Assembly: GCA_000310025.1 (NCBI GenBank)
Contig: FN647684.1
Coordinates: 527,508-542,831, forward strand
Length of the DNA: 15,324 nt
Source: Ectocarpus siliculosus
Taxonomy: Eukaryota > Sar > Phaeophyceae > Ectocarpales > Ectocarpaceae
Reading direction: 5' to 3'
Under the pieces are notes generated by a model. It worked only from the letters and a program-made list of their open reading frames with translations. It did no database searches and was not told the origin of the DNA. The translations under genes were made by a program, and so were the position numbers. Shown here piece by piece: positions 1-7,858 of this stretch; the stretch's first letter is position 1, and each line of letters starts with the position of its first letter.

Positions 1-3000
1 AGCCTGTTCATGGTGGTCATGTCCACCGACTGGACGTAGTCCTCAAACGCTTCGATAACGTCGGTGATGTCCTCCACGCCCACCTGCCGCCGGTGGACAC
101 CGATACACCATGCAGACAAGAGACACGCAAGTGTGCCGAACGGTTTGATTTACGCCAAGCCAGCTCACGAGTGAATAGAAGCAAGAGAATCAAACGAGAA
201 TATCGGGAATGATGGATGAACGCACAGCCAAACGGAACGTACATCGTAAGCGTTGCTGTTGCATTCCACCATACCAAGCCAGCCAACACACCGCGAAAAG
301 GACGAAGGACATACTATCGCAGCAGCAACATCAGAAGGGTTTCCGTGAGACGAGGGAAGGGGCCGACCCTGCCGAGGTTCCCGTTGCGCACCAAAACCGC
401 GGCACTCGGGGCCGCCAGCCACCGTGTAGGACGTGGGACGGGCAACGACTGCAAAAAAAAAAAAAACGCAACATCTCGTCGAGGTGTTTCGATCAACCCG
501 ACAACATCCAGGCAAAAAACGTACCTTGTCATCCTCCACCACACACGAAAGCACCAACTTTTTCACGCCGAACGCCACCGGCACAAGCTTGTGCGCCTCT
601 CCCCAGACAAGGCCATCGATCTCCGTCTGCACAACCGCACAGAAGCCACCATCAAAAGAGAGAGGGCGGAAAACGCAGGACACGCACGGGGCAGGAGCAG
701 AGGGCCTCAGCGGACGCATGAGGAATGCGGAAGGTAGCTCACAGCAGTAGTACTCCGATTCAAAAGGAAGTAACCCTCCCCCGTCCCTTCGTCAAAAACT
801 TTTGAAAACGAACAAAGAGCATACTCTGCGTGATAGAAACGAAACCGGCGCCGGCTCAAGACAGACGTGAGCGAGAGGCCGGGGTACTAGCCTACACAAA
901 CGAATCGAAAGCACTCCAACATGCAAGTCCCCGTCATGAAACAAAGGGGGCGCTCAAGAACCCAAACACTTGCAACACCCCACAACGACAGCAACGACTC
1001 GAAACGCAACGACGGACTACGACGAGGCGCTCACCGCACAAATCTTCCCAAACAACTCCTTGAGGTCCGTCTCTGTGTCCCACGGCTTCACTTCGAACAC
1101 GATCTGCGACCTGTGGATCGGCGCATTTCATGCACGAGGGTGAACGGCGTACAAAGCAGTTGCGACAGGAGGTCGCAGAATGTTGTAGTCTCTTGAGGTA
1201 CCAATAGCGCTCTGTGATTGTCCCTTCGTCGGCATCCCGTGCTCGGGGTGTGAATCTCACACGGATATTTCTTGCGGTCCGATGTTAAAATCTTTGCAGT
1301 GTCACGCGGTGTGTCCGCGGTCCTCCGCCCTCTCTCTCCAATTGTCTCTCTCAACACCACCAAGAACATATCTGACAATAGATGTGACGTTGGGTAAGGC
1401 GCTATGGGACTGGATCTGCAAACCTTTTCCGAGGGCGTTTCATAAGGAAGACCAAACACATGGCTTTAGAGACTCGAAATCGTCGAACCTAATCCCACTG
1501 CTTCCCCAAATCGTTCACCGTCCTATGAAATCACTGCAGCAGCAACCATCATCATCTGGGGTCACCCGCGCTGCACAAGAATATAAATCCAACACGAGAG
1601 CCGCTGAGTCGGTGCTCGATCGCCCTTCCCTCCCACCTGTCTATCTTCTTCTTTGCGTCCTTGGCCTTCTTGGCGGCTGCCATCTTGTCGGCTCTCGACT
1701 CCTCCTTCTTCGCGGGCGCGGCGTCCTCATCGTCATCGAACAAGTCGTCCATCTGTAAAAAAAAAAAAAAATGAAAATATATGTAGGAGGGCCACAAAAA
1801 ACGCCATCACCCACACAATCGCGCCAAGACAGCAGAAGAGACCAAGGACAAGTTACACACACACATACCGAGGATGTGGTCCCATCGCCACATATGAGGT
1901 AGTGCTGCGCTAACGCTATGAATTCATTGCAAATTGAATCCTAGACCCTTATCCACGGATAGAGATCGATTTGTTGTCTTGAGTACAGTGGGGATATCGG
2001 TTGAGCGACCCCCTGTTAAGCGCCCTGTTTAGCGACCCCAAAATCACATTGCACCGCCACATTTCGTCGTGACACTAAATATAATAATAGGAGTCGTTAA
2101 ACCGGGCCCCCCTCGAATTTTGTCAACACTAAAATTGAATCAAGAAAAACACAGCCGGAACCCGGGAGTGAGAGGCCACGACACCTACCCCGCGGAGACA
2201 AAAAGTACGCCGACCAGGGAAAGGTCGGTCGCGAAACAAGCACACACCCGTGGATGAGGCCGGAGAGCCGCGAACTACATAGCTCCAACAAAGCCAAACA
2301 GCAATTATCAGCACACACAGCAGAGCATGGGGCCGCAGCCAAGAACAACGCCACAAAAAACATGCGGTACATGGGGAGACGGCTGGGCAGCGGCGTTTGT
2401 TGCATGTTCGTTTGTGCTCTCCTTCTGGGGCGGGTGCGTTGGGGGATTCTATGCGTTGGCTTCGTCGCCGTGCCAGATAGTTCAGAGAGAGCCTACATAC
2501 TTGCCATATATTCTATCTAAGGCAGATTCCTCCCAATCCTTACCGCTGTCGATATAAAGAATGCGGAGGAACAATACGTACCCTTGGAAGGATTTTCGGA
2601 AGCGGGTATTTTTCTATACCAGTCTTCCTGTGATGGATGGATGTACTTGTCTACGCTGCATGGTTCATGAGTGTCGAATAAAAACCACGCACCCACGCAC
2701 GTTTCTTTGAGGACACACAGAGTTCGGTCTGCTCTCATCAATTGGTTTGCAAACCTACCCGAGGGGGAAAAGCGGAAATTCTGTAAATGGTGCTGTGTGT
2801 TTAGCTCGTCAGGTTGCGTGAAAGACCTTAGATTTGGGAGCAGCTAATGAGAGTACCCATGATACAAGGACGTCGCCAAACCGGTACAACACCACATCTC
2901 CGGGACTCCCGGACCGATTTCGAAGCTCGATTACCTCGCACCGTAATGGTGACGATGCCGAACACGGCTGCGGCGGAACTGCTGTCTCGTCGACGGCTTT

Positions 3001-3640
3001 CCGACAGGGTACACATCATTTAGATTTTGGCATCCTCCACGGCGGTGGAGTGTACAGAGGGGGTCAAGTGTGGTTCGAGCTGTGAAAATCGGCCCAGGGG
3101 TGTGGTATCTTACGCAATGCACTGCTGTCCACGCCGAATCATCGGGCAGCAGACACTTGCACAGGTGTACGATTGTAAGCGGGAAAAGTTGAATATCCTC
3201 TGCTTCGTGCTGATCCACGGCTGCTACTGTTTCCAGCTTCGCATCATAGATGCCAGAGAGGATGATCAGCCGCGAAACGGACCGAGGGATAGCCTATATT
3301 AGTGCAGGTGCACACGTCGACCCGCATGTTCTCACACACAAGAAGTTCAGCAGAGTTGACCGCGGGGCGAGCCTAAACCCTACCAATGGCGACACCGGAC
3401 CGACGCATCAGCCAACATCACCCCCGGGCATCAACAACCTATGCAAGACGAGAGACTGTCTTCTCTTCTCACATCGTCGTCCGCCTCGGGCTTCTTGGCG
3501 GCCTTCTTCTCCTGCTTCACTGGTGCCAAGGATGGCAACCCTCGCGCGGAGCTCGCTGGTGCCGCCGCGGTGCCACCAAGGGAAATGTAGCTCAAGGCCA
3601 TGGCCATCTCATCGAACGAAATATCGCAAGCGGTGGCCAT
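1..3640 (-). CDS. EEF1B: Translation elongation factor 1 beta/delta (eEF1B exchange subunit), five exons, stop codon off the left edge
   Basis: This protein reloads eEF1A with GTP during cytoplasmic translation elongation. Exons read on the minus strand: 3640-3473, 1752-1637, 1110-1035, 626-525 and 83-1. Introns begin GTGAGA, GTGGGA, GTGAGC and GTACGT and all end in CAG; joining them keeps one frame (56, 38, 1 split, 25, 34 and 28 residues, about 182 in total). Residues 51-66 form the acidic linker with [10 protein letters not shown], followed by a Lys/Ala-rich stretch. The exchange domain is unmistakable: VKPWDTETD in exon 3, [20 protein letters not shown] and VVEDDK in exon 4, and [16 protein letters not shown] in exon 5. 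Known family members are about 206 (yeast) to 225 (human) residues and start with a GST-like domain, which is not visible here. The start at 3640 has a good context (CACAAAGATGGCC), but the frame stays open upstream through a Ser/Thr stretch, so a further 5' exon is possible. The exons are intact and the gene is probably functional. Confidence 0.9.
1753..3472 (-). other. Intron 1 of the eEF1B gene (1,720 bases)
   Basis: The donor is GAT|GTGAGA at 3472 and the acceptor is a run of 14 T followed by ACAG, ending at 1753. Both neighbouring exons are in phase 0, and the join places the acidic linker directly before MDDLF as the family requires. The intron is three to four times longer than the other introns of the gene (408-526 bases). 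It contains several open frames on both strands with no recognisable product, and a possible DNA-transposon end near 1984. Insertion of a small element may explain part of its length. Confidence 0.8.
1984..2110. mobile_element. Possible degenerate pogo/Tc1-like miniature transposon end inside intron 1
   Basis: A TA followed by CAGTGGGGATATCGG and then repeated GCGACCCC units (2004-2039) resembles terminal inverted repeats of pogo/Tc1-mariner elements, which start with CAGTG after a TA target. The stretch at 2023-2040 is partly repeated in inverted form at about 2089-2107 (roughly 15 of 18 positions). The second terminus cannot be traced to a matching CACTG end. No transposase is present. This could be a decayed non-autonomous element or chance similarity. 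Confidence 0.3.
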
Positions 3641-4527
3641 CTTTGTGCTGGTACTGCTTGTAGTGGTGCTGTGCTGCGGGACGCGTTATGTGGGTGGCCA
3701 GACAGAGCCGCACCACACACACAGCGCAAGAGCATTTGGAAGGGGGCCCACGGAGAGGGATTATGTGTGCCCCATACCCCTCACCCCGCCCTCATCCTCA
3801 TGTCCTTCCATTTAGTTCCCCCGCGTGTTCATTCGCCCGGCCCCATTCGCCCGCCGCCCTGATTCAGCCAACAGACCTCCAGCACACCACCGATGATAGA
3901 GGGCGAAGGAGAGGTTGAATCGTCCGGTTTCCCAGAGAGGTATGTAAATACGATGTTAGGGCATGGCAGGGTACATTTGATACCTCCATTTCCACACCAA
4001 AGCGCGAAAAATTCAGAGTTCACCAGGTAAATAAAGCGTGTGCTGCAATACGGTCATGAAGAATGCAAGGGATAGGGTTCGAAGAAAATTCTGACCCTGA
4101 GCAAGCCCGGTATCCAGCCCGTTCCCACTCACTCCTGTAAAGACTTTAAGACATCCCTTTTGACTGCTGCGGTATTATCTCGAATAGGCAGTCTTCCTTT
4201 GATTGTACGTTATCAGGAAGCACCGAGCTTCGGCCGCGTGTACCAACCTCTATACGCGAGGCTGACGACGTGTTGCAGCCGTGTTGGAGTGTACATACAT
4301 ACGCTGTCAGGTGTTGATCGATAGCTCGGGTGGCTCAGTTCTGCTGGGAGTGTAAAGCAGGTCGGCCATGACGGACCGTAGATGGGAAATACTTGTAGTG
4401 TTTTAATGTATTAATCGGGGGCATGCTTGAGCTCGTCATCAGTCGATCACGGCATGAAGTCATTACCATGACGCTCCCACAACAACACCAGAATCTCACC
4501 ATTCCGTGACATTCCCACCCAAGGAAA
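3641..4527. other. Intergenic stretch upstream of the eEF1B gene
   Basis: No convincing gene is seen. The part next to 3640 should carry the 5' UTR and promoter of the minus-strand elongation-factor gene; several AG dinucleotides (for example CCGCAG and GCACAG read on the minus strand just upstream of the ATG) could be acceptors of a 5' UTR intron. No TATA box stands out at a fixed distance. Small ORFs in all frames look random. Confidence 0.5.
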
Positions 4528-4529
4528 AC

Positions 4530-4594
4530 ATAAAGCGAGTATTTCAGACTCGCTCCCCCCTTAGGTTGGATCCAGTCTGAAATACTCGCTTTAT
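4530..4594. repeat. Perfect 21-bp inverted repeat (hairpin) with 23-base loop
   Basis: Bases 4530-4550 are exactly complementary, in reverse, to 4574-4594, with 23 unpaired bases between them. The arms start ATAAAGCGAG and are not GC-rich. The pairing stops sharply at both ends. It lies about 265 bases beyond the 3' end (minus-strand sense) of the tyrosine recombinase ORF, so it may belong to the tail of that retroelement, be a foldback mini-element, or be a small-RNA precursor. The structure is certain; its role is not known. Confidence 0.85.
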
Positions 4595-4596
4595 TG

Positions 4597-4858
4597 TATT
4601 TTTCCGAAGTGTCATTTTTATTATTATTTTCCACGAGGTCTGGAAGGTAACTCTCTGGCCAATAACGAGGGGACGACACCGGTCGCTTCCCTCTCTCCTC
4701 CAGAGTCCAAGTTCCCCTTCCATGTCAACTGGCAGGCCCTAACAAAATGCCGTCTCAGTACACCGAGACCCCCAATGGTACTCCATACCATTGACATCCA
4801 CCAACATCGACGTTTATTGGGATGGCATTCTGTCCCCTTGCCCGTACCTTCGTGTATG
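4597..4858. other. 3' flank of the recombinase ORF with two small adjacent hairpins
   Basis: No gene is seen. Two short inverted repeats lie next to each other: GTCTC/GAGAC at 4752-4769 and CAATGGTA/TACCATTG at 4773-4793 (8-bp stem, 5-base loop). DIRS-like elements end in complex inverted and internal complementary repeats, so this may be part of the element's 3' terminus, but no matching copy is present elsewhere in the window to confirm it. Confidence 0.45.
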
Positions 4859-5944
4859 CTAACCCTTCTTCTGCTCCGTCTTCTTCCCCTTCGCTAGTTT
4901 ACGGGATACCATGTCTACGTCCACCATATTTTTCCTAGTATATATTTTGAACGTACCCGAACCTTCCTTCCATCTACCCTCTCTCTGTATAATTCCGTCC
5001 GGTACGTCTCCTCCTGCTGCCAACGTGGTGGCGGCCCCGATTCTCAAAGAATGCAAGCCGACCTGTCTCGGGTCGCCACCTGCCTTCTCCACAATCTGGC
5101 GAAGGGCGCTGAGAGCTTTGGAATAACCCCAAACCTTAACCGTATTGCTCCTCCTACAGCGAAACGAGCACAGAGGGGCGTCCTCAGGTAAAGCGAGATG
5201 GCACGCCATCAATTCCACCAACACCGCCACGGCACCGCCACCGGCTCCAATCTGAGAATTCGCGCCTCGTGCATCGCGCACCCGTGTAACGCACGCCCCC
5301 GTCTCCGACTGATCCCCCTTGTGGCCGCGAAACCGAACCCGAACTCCTGTGGCCTTGTGCCAGTGCAACGGGGCTAGCACGTACTCCCCATCAAAGAATT
5401 CGACGTCGCTACGCCGCAAACAATGCACCTGGTGGCATTGTCCCGACAGTGTGGCAAAAACCTCATCTGAACGCGCCACCAGGAAGTACGACAACGCCAA
5501 ACACAGCCACAACACGCGGCCACCTGTACCCCACGACGCCGTCAACTGCTGTCCTTCCAACAACGTCTCCCACGAGACGGGAACACGACTCCGACTCTTC
5601 GTACCCGCTCGAACGTGAACACGTGCGACACCCAACAAACTCCGTTTGATAAGAGGTGCACCGGTAGGCAACTCAAGCTGCTTGTGAACTCGATGAAAGT
5701 ACTGTACCGCGGCGAGCTTGCCGGATATGGTCGGTGCAATGTTACCCTTATCTGCACAACACCACGCCACAAACTCCAAAAGTGCTTGTTCCAGCCCAGC
5801 ACTATCCACATCCCCCGAGAGGTACTCCGACTCGCCAATCATGCGGCGAAAAGCACACCAAGCCCGCCAACCCGACAGGTAAGTTCTTCGAGACGACTGC
5901 GCAACTGACTCGCGGACATACTCGCCGCTAAGACGCCGGTACAA
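4859..5944 (-). CDS. DIRS-type tyrosine recombinase
   Basis: This is a site-specific recombinase that would insert the circular cDNA of the retroelement without duplicating the target. The frame has 361 codons. The N-terminal core-binding part includes TYLSGWRAWCAF (residues 21-32). The catalytic set is complete: Arg158 (YFLVARSDEVF), Lys209 (FRGHKGDQ), His298 and Arg301 (HSLRIG), Arg324-Trp325 (QREGRWK) in the place of the second His/Trp, and Tyr335 (IYTR). The tail is Lys-rich (AKGKKTEQKK), possibly a nuclear signal. The first codon of the open frame is TTG, and the first ATG is at residue 35, inside the conserved N-terminal part. The frame overlaps the RNase H ORF by about 106 bases in another register, so expression by frameshifting or internal initiation is likely. 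No internal stop is present, so the recombinase itself looks recently active although the element is truncated. Confidence 0.88.
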   Translation of the reverse strand: MYRRLSGEYVRESVAQSSRRTYLSGWRAWCAFRRMIGESEYLSGDVDSAGLEQALLEFVAWCCADKGNIAPTISGKLAAVQYFHRVHKQLELPTGAPLIKRSLLGVARVHVRAGTKSRSRVPVSWETLLEGQQLTASWGTGGRVLWLCLALSYFLVARSDEVFATLSGQCHQVHCLRRSDVEFFDGEYVLAPLHWHKATGVRVRFRGHKGDQSETGACVTRVRDARGANSQIGAGGGAVAVLVELMACHLALPEDAPLCSFRCRRSNTVKVWGYSKALSALRQIVEKAGGDPRQVGLHSLRIGAATTLAAGGDVPDGIIQREGRWKEGSGTFKIYTRKNMVDVDMVSRKLAKGKKTEQKKG

Positions 5945-6399
5945 AGATCGGCGACCTCCTGGCTCAAGACCTGTTGGCGCCAGGCGACATTGGGACGGGA
6001 CAGGCGAAGACGAGCGTCAATGGTCGCCGGCTCCCATCGTGAAATCCCATCTGCAATCGTGTTATCGACCCCCCGAACATGAGCCGCCTCAAAACACCAT
6101 CCGCTGCCCATCTCCAAACATCCTAGCATACGCATGAGTGCCCCCGATCGGGGCTCGCTCCCCCCCCGACACTTGTTCACCCACGCCACACTCGAAGAGT
6201 TGTCTCCCATCATACGGATGCTATTGCGGGGGTACTCTGGCCTCATGTCCGATTGTACAATGAACACCCAGGCGCCAACTACCATCGCGAGGAGTTCGAG
6301 CATGTTGATGCTCAGATCGTCGCGCCCCTCGGCCTGCTGGCGAAACCTCTCCCGTACTTCGTGACTAAAATCAAAACGCCACCACACGCCAGAAGTTTC
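5839..6399 (-). CDS. RNase H domain of a DIRS-like reverse transcriptase, 5'-truncated
   Basis: RNase H removes RNA from the RNA/DNA hybrid during reverse transcription. The open frame starts right after a TAA at about 6400; the first recognisable residues are WWRFDFSHEVRERF. RNase H residues visible (counting from 6387): Glu31 in NMLELLA, Asp62 in MGDNSSSVAWV, and HVRGVDNTIADGISRW (His103, Asp113). The first catalytic Asp of the family would lie upstream and is absent. Residues 135-165 (NVAWRQQVLSQEVADLCTGV and onward) form the tail typical of these elements before the recombinase. There is no ATG at the start; GTG at 6387 is simply the first possible start in the frame. It is a fragment of a longer RT-RNase H polyprotein and is unlikely to work alone. 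Confidence 0.8.
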   Translation of the reverse strand, partial: ETSGVWWRFDFSHEVRERFRQQAEGRDDLSINMLELLAMVVGAWVFIVQSDMRPEYPRNSIRMMGDNSSSVAWVNKCRGGSEPRSGALMRMLGCLEMGSGWCFEAAHVRGVDNTIADGISRWEPATIDARLRLSRPNVAWRQQVLSQEVADLCTGVLAASMSASQLRSRLEELTCRVGGLGVLFAA

Positions 6400-6548
6400 T
6401 TACTTCTCGTTCCTCCGCACCTCATCAGTGCGATCTACCAAGTATCACCCGTAGTACGTCATCATTTATCTTTCTTCTACACATTGCCGAAGTAGGAGAA
6501 TCGATATAAGAGAAAGTACGGGTACTACAAGCAGCAGTTAGCAGATAT

Positions 6549-6588
6549 AATGCCAAGAGAATGAAATAAATGCCAAGAGAATGAAATC
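6549..6588. repeat. Tandem duplication, two copies of 20 bases
   Basis: The unit containing ATGCCAAGAGAATGAAAT occurs twice back to back with a 20-base period and no mismatch over 18 bases. Looks like a recent replication slippage product. Confidence 0.9.
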
Positions 6589-6785
6589 AGCTTGTCACGG
6601 CTCATGCTATACATATACTCGTAGTAGATAGGGCGGGGTAATGAGCCACGGGGTGACCGACTCAATACCTTGCAGTAGTCTATCTGCGATGCTTTTTGCG
6701 ATGGCGAGTGCACCCGATGGTTGAACATTGAATCCAAGTCATCGTCAACAGCAGCAACATAAAAAGAGGCTCTTCCTCCTCTGCA

Positions 6786-6809
6786 CAACGAACGGACGGC
6801 CGTTCGTTG
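6786..6809. repeat. Perfect 10-bp hairpin with 4-base loop
   Basis: CAACGAACGG at 6786-6795 pairs exactly with CCGTTCGTTG at 6800-6809 across the loop ACGG. It is in a gene-free stretch. It could be a transcript hairpin or a protein-binding palindrome; nothing nearby decides. Confidence 0.8.
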
Positions 6810-7378
6810 GGATCGTTGGGATTCGCGCGCTACCACCACCCAGCGTGGATGACACAACAAGATACCAACAACCCCTCTGGACCAACTTCCATAGCTCCGT
6901 TGCTCCGCACCACAAATAGTGGCGGTGCCGAAAATGGTGGCGTGGGAACCGTCTCGTGGAGAGCTTTCCGGTAACGTCTCGCTGGGTTTGTTTACGCATC
7001 CTCTTCATCGTCGAGCACTCGAGCTTTAAAAAAACGATACAGGGGGTGTGCAGTCTAGCTAGCTAGTAGGTGAAAAAAAAATCAACACACATTCATCAAG
7101 GTCGCTTGGGTAGTTGAAGACTTTAAAACCGATTAAACGTGCCCCCAGCCCATCACAGCTATTACACGAAGTGACAATCTACTTCTTCCGGCGGCGGATG
7201 ATCGGATGTACATACCAACTCAAACTTATCAAGACTACTAACAAGGCCCTTTGTGCACGTGCCGTAAAACACGAGGACACGCAAGCACACGCCAGCACAC
7301 GCCATTGAGAGAGGGAGGACGCCAAGAAAGCCTGTACAGAAATGTACCAAAAAAAAGTTCTCTTCTCGCGGCCCTCCC

Positions 7379-7402
7379 GGGGGTGGGGGGTGGGGGGGTT
7401 GG
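7379..7402 (+). other. G-rich tract able to form a G-quadruplex
   Basis: Runs of 5, 6 and 7 G separated by single T, followed by TTGG. The 7-G run can be split, giving four GGG tracts with short loops. A pyrimidine-rich segment precedes it. Confidence 0.6.
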
Positions 7403-7633
7403 TGTGCGAGATAACTTTTCTTGTGCGCCCTTGGGTTTTCAGCATATTTTGGGAGGTAGGTTCATGATCGTTTTCGAGGCCGTATTGCGCTGCTGCTAAC
7501 TACTGGAGTTTAGAGTTGATCTGGGTCGATTTTCGCCGACTTCCGCAAGGACGACAATCCGACTACGACTCATGAAGAAGTGGCGATCAAATTTCGTGCA
7601 TATCATGCATTCGTTCCATGGCATTATGTGTCT

Positions 7634-7858
7634 ACACGGGTGGCCACAGGAGGTTGTAACTGGTGTTCAACCTCCCCGGGGGTCAGGGTGTACGCCGACC
7701 CATGCAGCTAGCACCGCATCTCTGATTGCGACGTTGGTCCAATCAATAGGGCGGACCGGCAGCGTAGACTACATGTTGTCCAAGGTCGATCCCCAACGTC
7801 CCAACTTGACCCCCCGGGAGGTTGGGCACCAGTTACAACCTCCTTTGGCCACCCGTGT
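7634..7858. mobile_element. Foldback/MITE-like element with inverted terminal repeats of about 53 bases
   Basis: The left arm (7634-7686, starting ACACGGGTGGCCA) is repeated in inverted orientation at 7806-7858 with about five mismatches over 53 bases; both arms contain GGAGGTTGTAACTGG. About 119 bases separate them. There is no transposase and no clear target-site duplication next to the arms (flanks TATGTGTCT and GCGGTTGAT). The size and layout fit a non-autonomous foldback or MITE-type element. The open frame 7572-8117 that runs through it is probably accidental. Confidence 0.7.

Larger units (their letters stand above)
4859..6400 (-). mobile_element. 5'-truncated DIRS-like (tyrosine recombinase) retrotransposon
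   Basis: An RNase H domain is followed by, and overlaps in another frame, a tyrosine recombinase. This pairing and order is the hallmark of DIRS-type retrotransposons, which use a recombinase rather than an integrase to insert. The reverse transcriptase and the front of the RNase H domain are missing: a stop codon lies just upstream of the RNase H frame at about 6400 and nothing RT-like was found between 6400 and 9000. True boundaries are unclear; the 3' end may extend to about 4530. No full terminal repeats were found. Confidence 0.8.
6401..7633. other. Intergenic stretch without recognisable genes
   Basis: Open frames on both strands up to 111 codons show no family motif. Contents that can be named: a 20-base direct duplication at 6549-6588, a 10-bp palindromic hairpin at 6786-6809 and a G-rich tract at 7379-7402. 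An A run lies at 7073-7081. Confidence 0.5.

Noticed and set aside
165-719. 184-codon minus-strand open frame taken as one gene
   Set aside because: Only 525-626 is coding (eEF1B exon 4); the rest is intron on both sides with clear splice sites.
209-737. Overlapping plus-strand frames of 170-173 codons
   Set aside because: They are antisense to eEF1B exon 4 and introns, rich in Arg/Thr/Pro, with no domain: shadow frames.
2097-2405. Minus-strand frame starting with a signal-peptide-like stretch ([18 protein letters not shown])
   Set aside because: It lies inside intron 1 of the eEF1B gene on the same strand, and the rest has no recognisable domain. Hydrophobic frames occur by chance.
4060-4100. 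tRNA B-box-like GGTTCGAA
   Set aside because: No A box at the right distance and no cloverleaf can be drawn.
4859-5944. Crypton-type DNA transposon
   Set aside because: Cryptons carry a tyrosine recombinase without RT or RNase H; here an overlapping RNase H domain of DIRS type precedes it.
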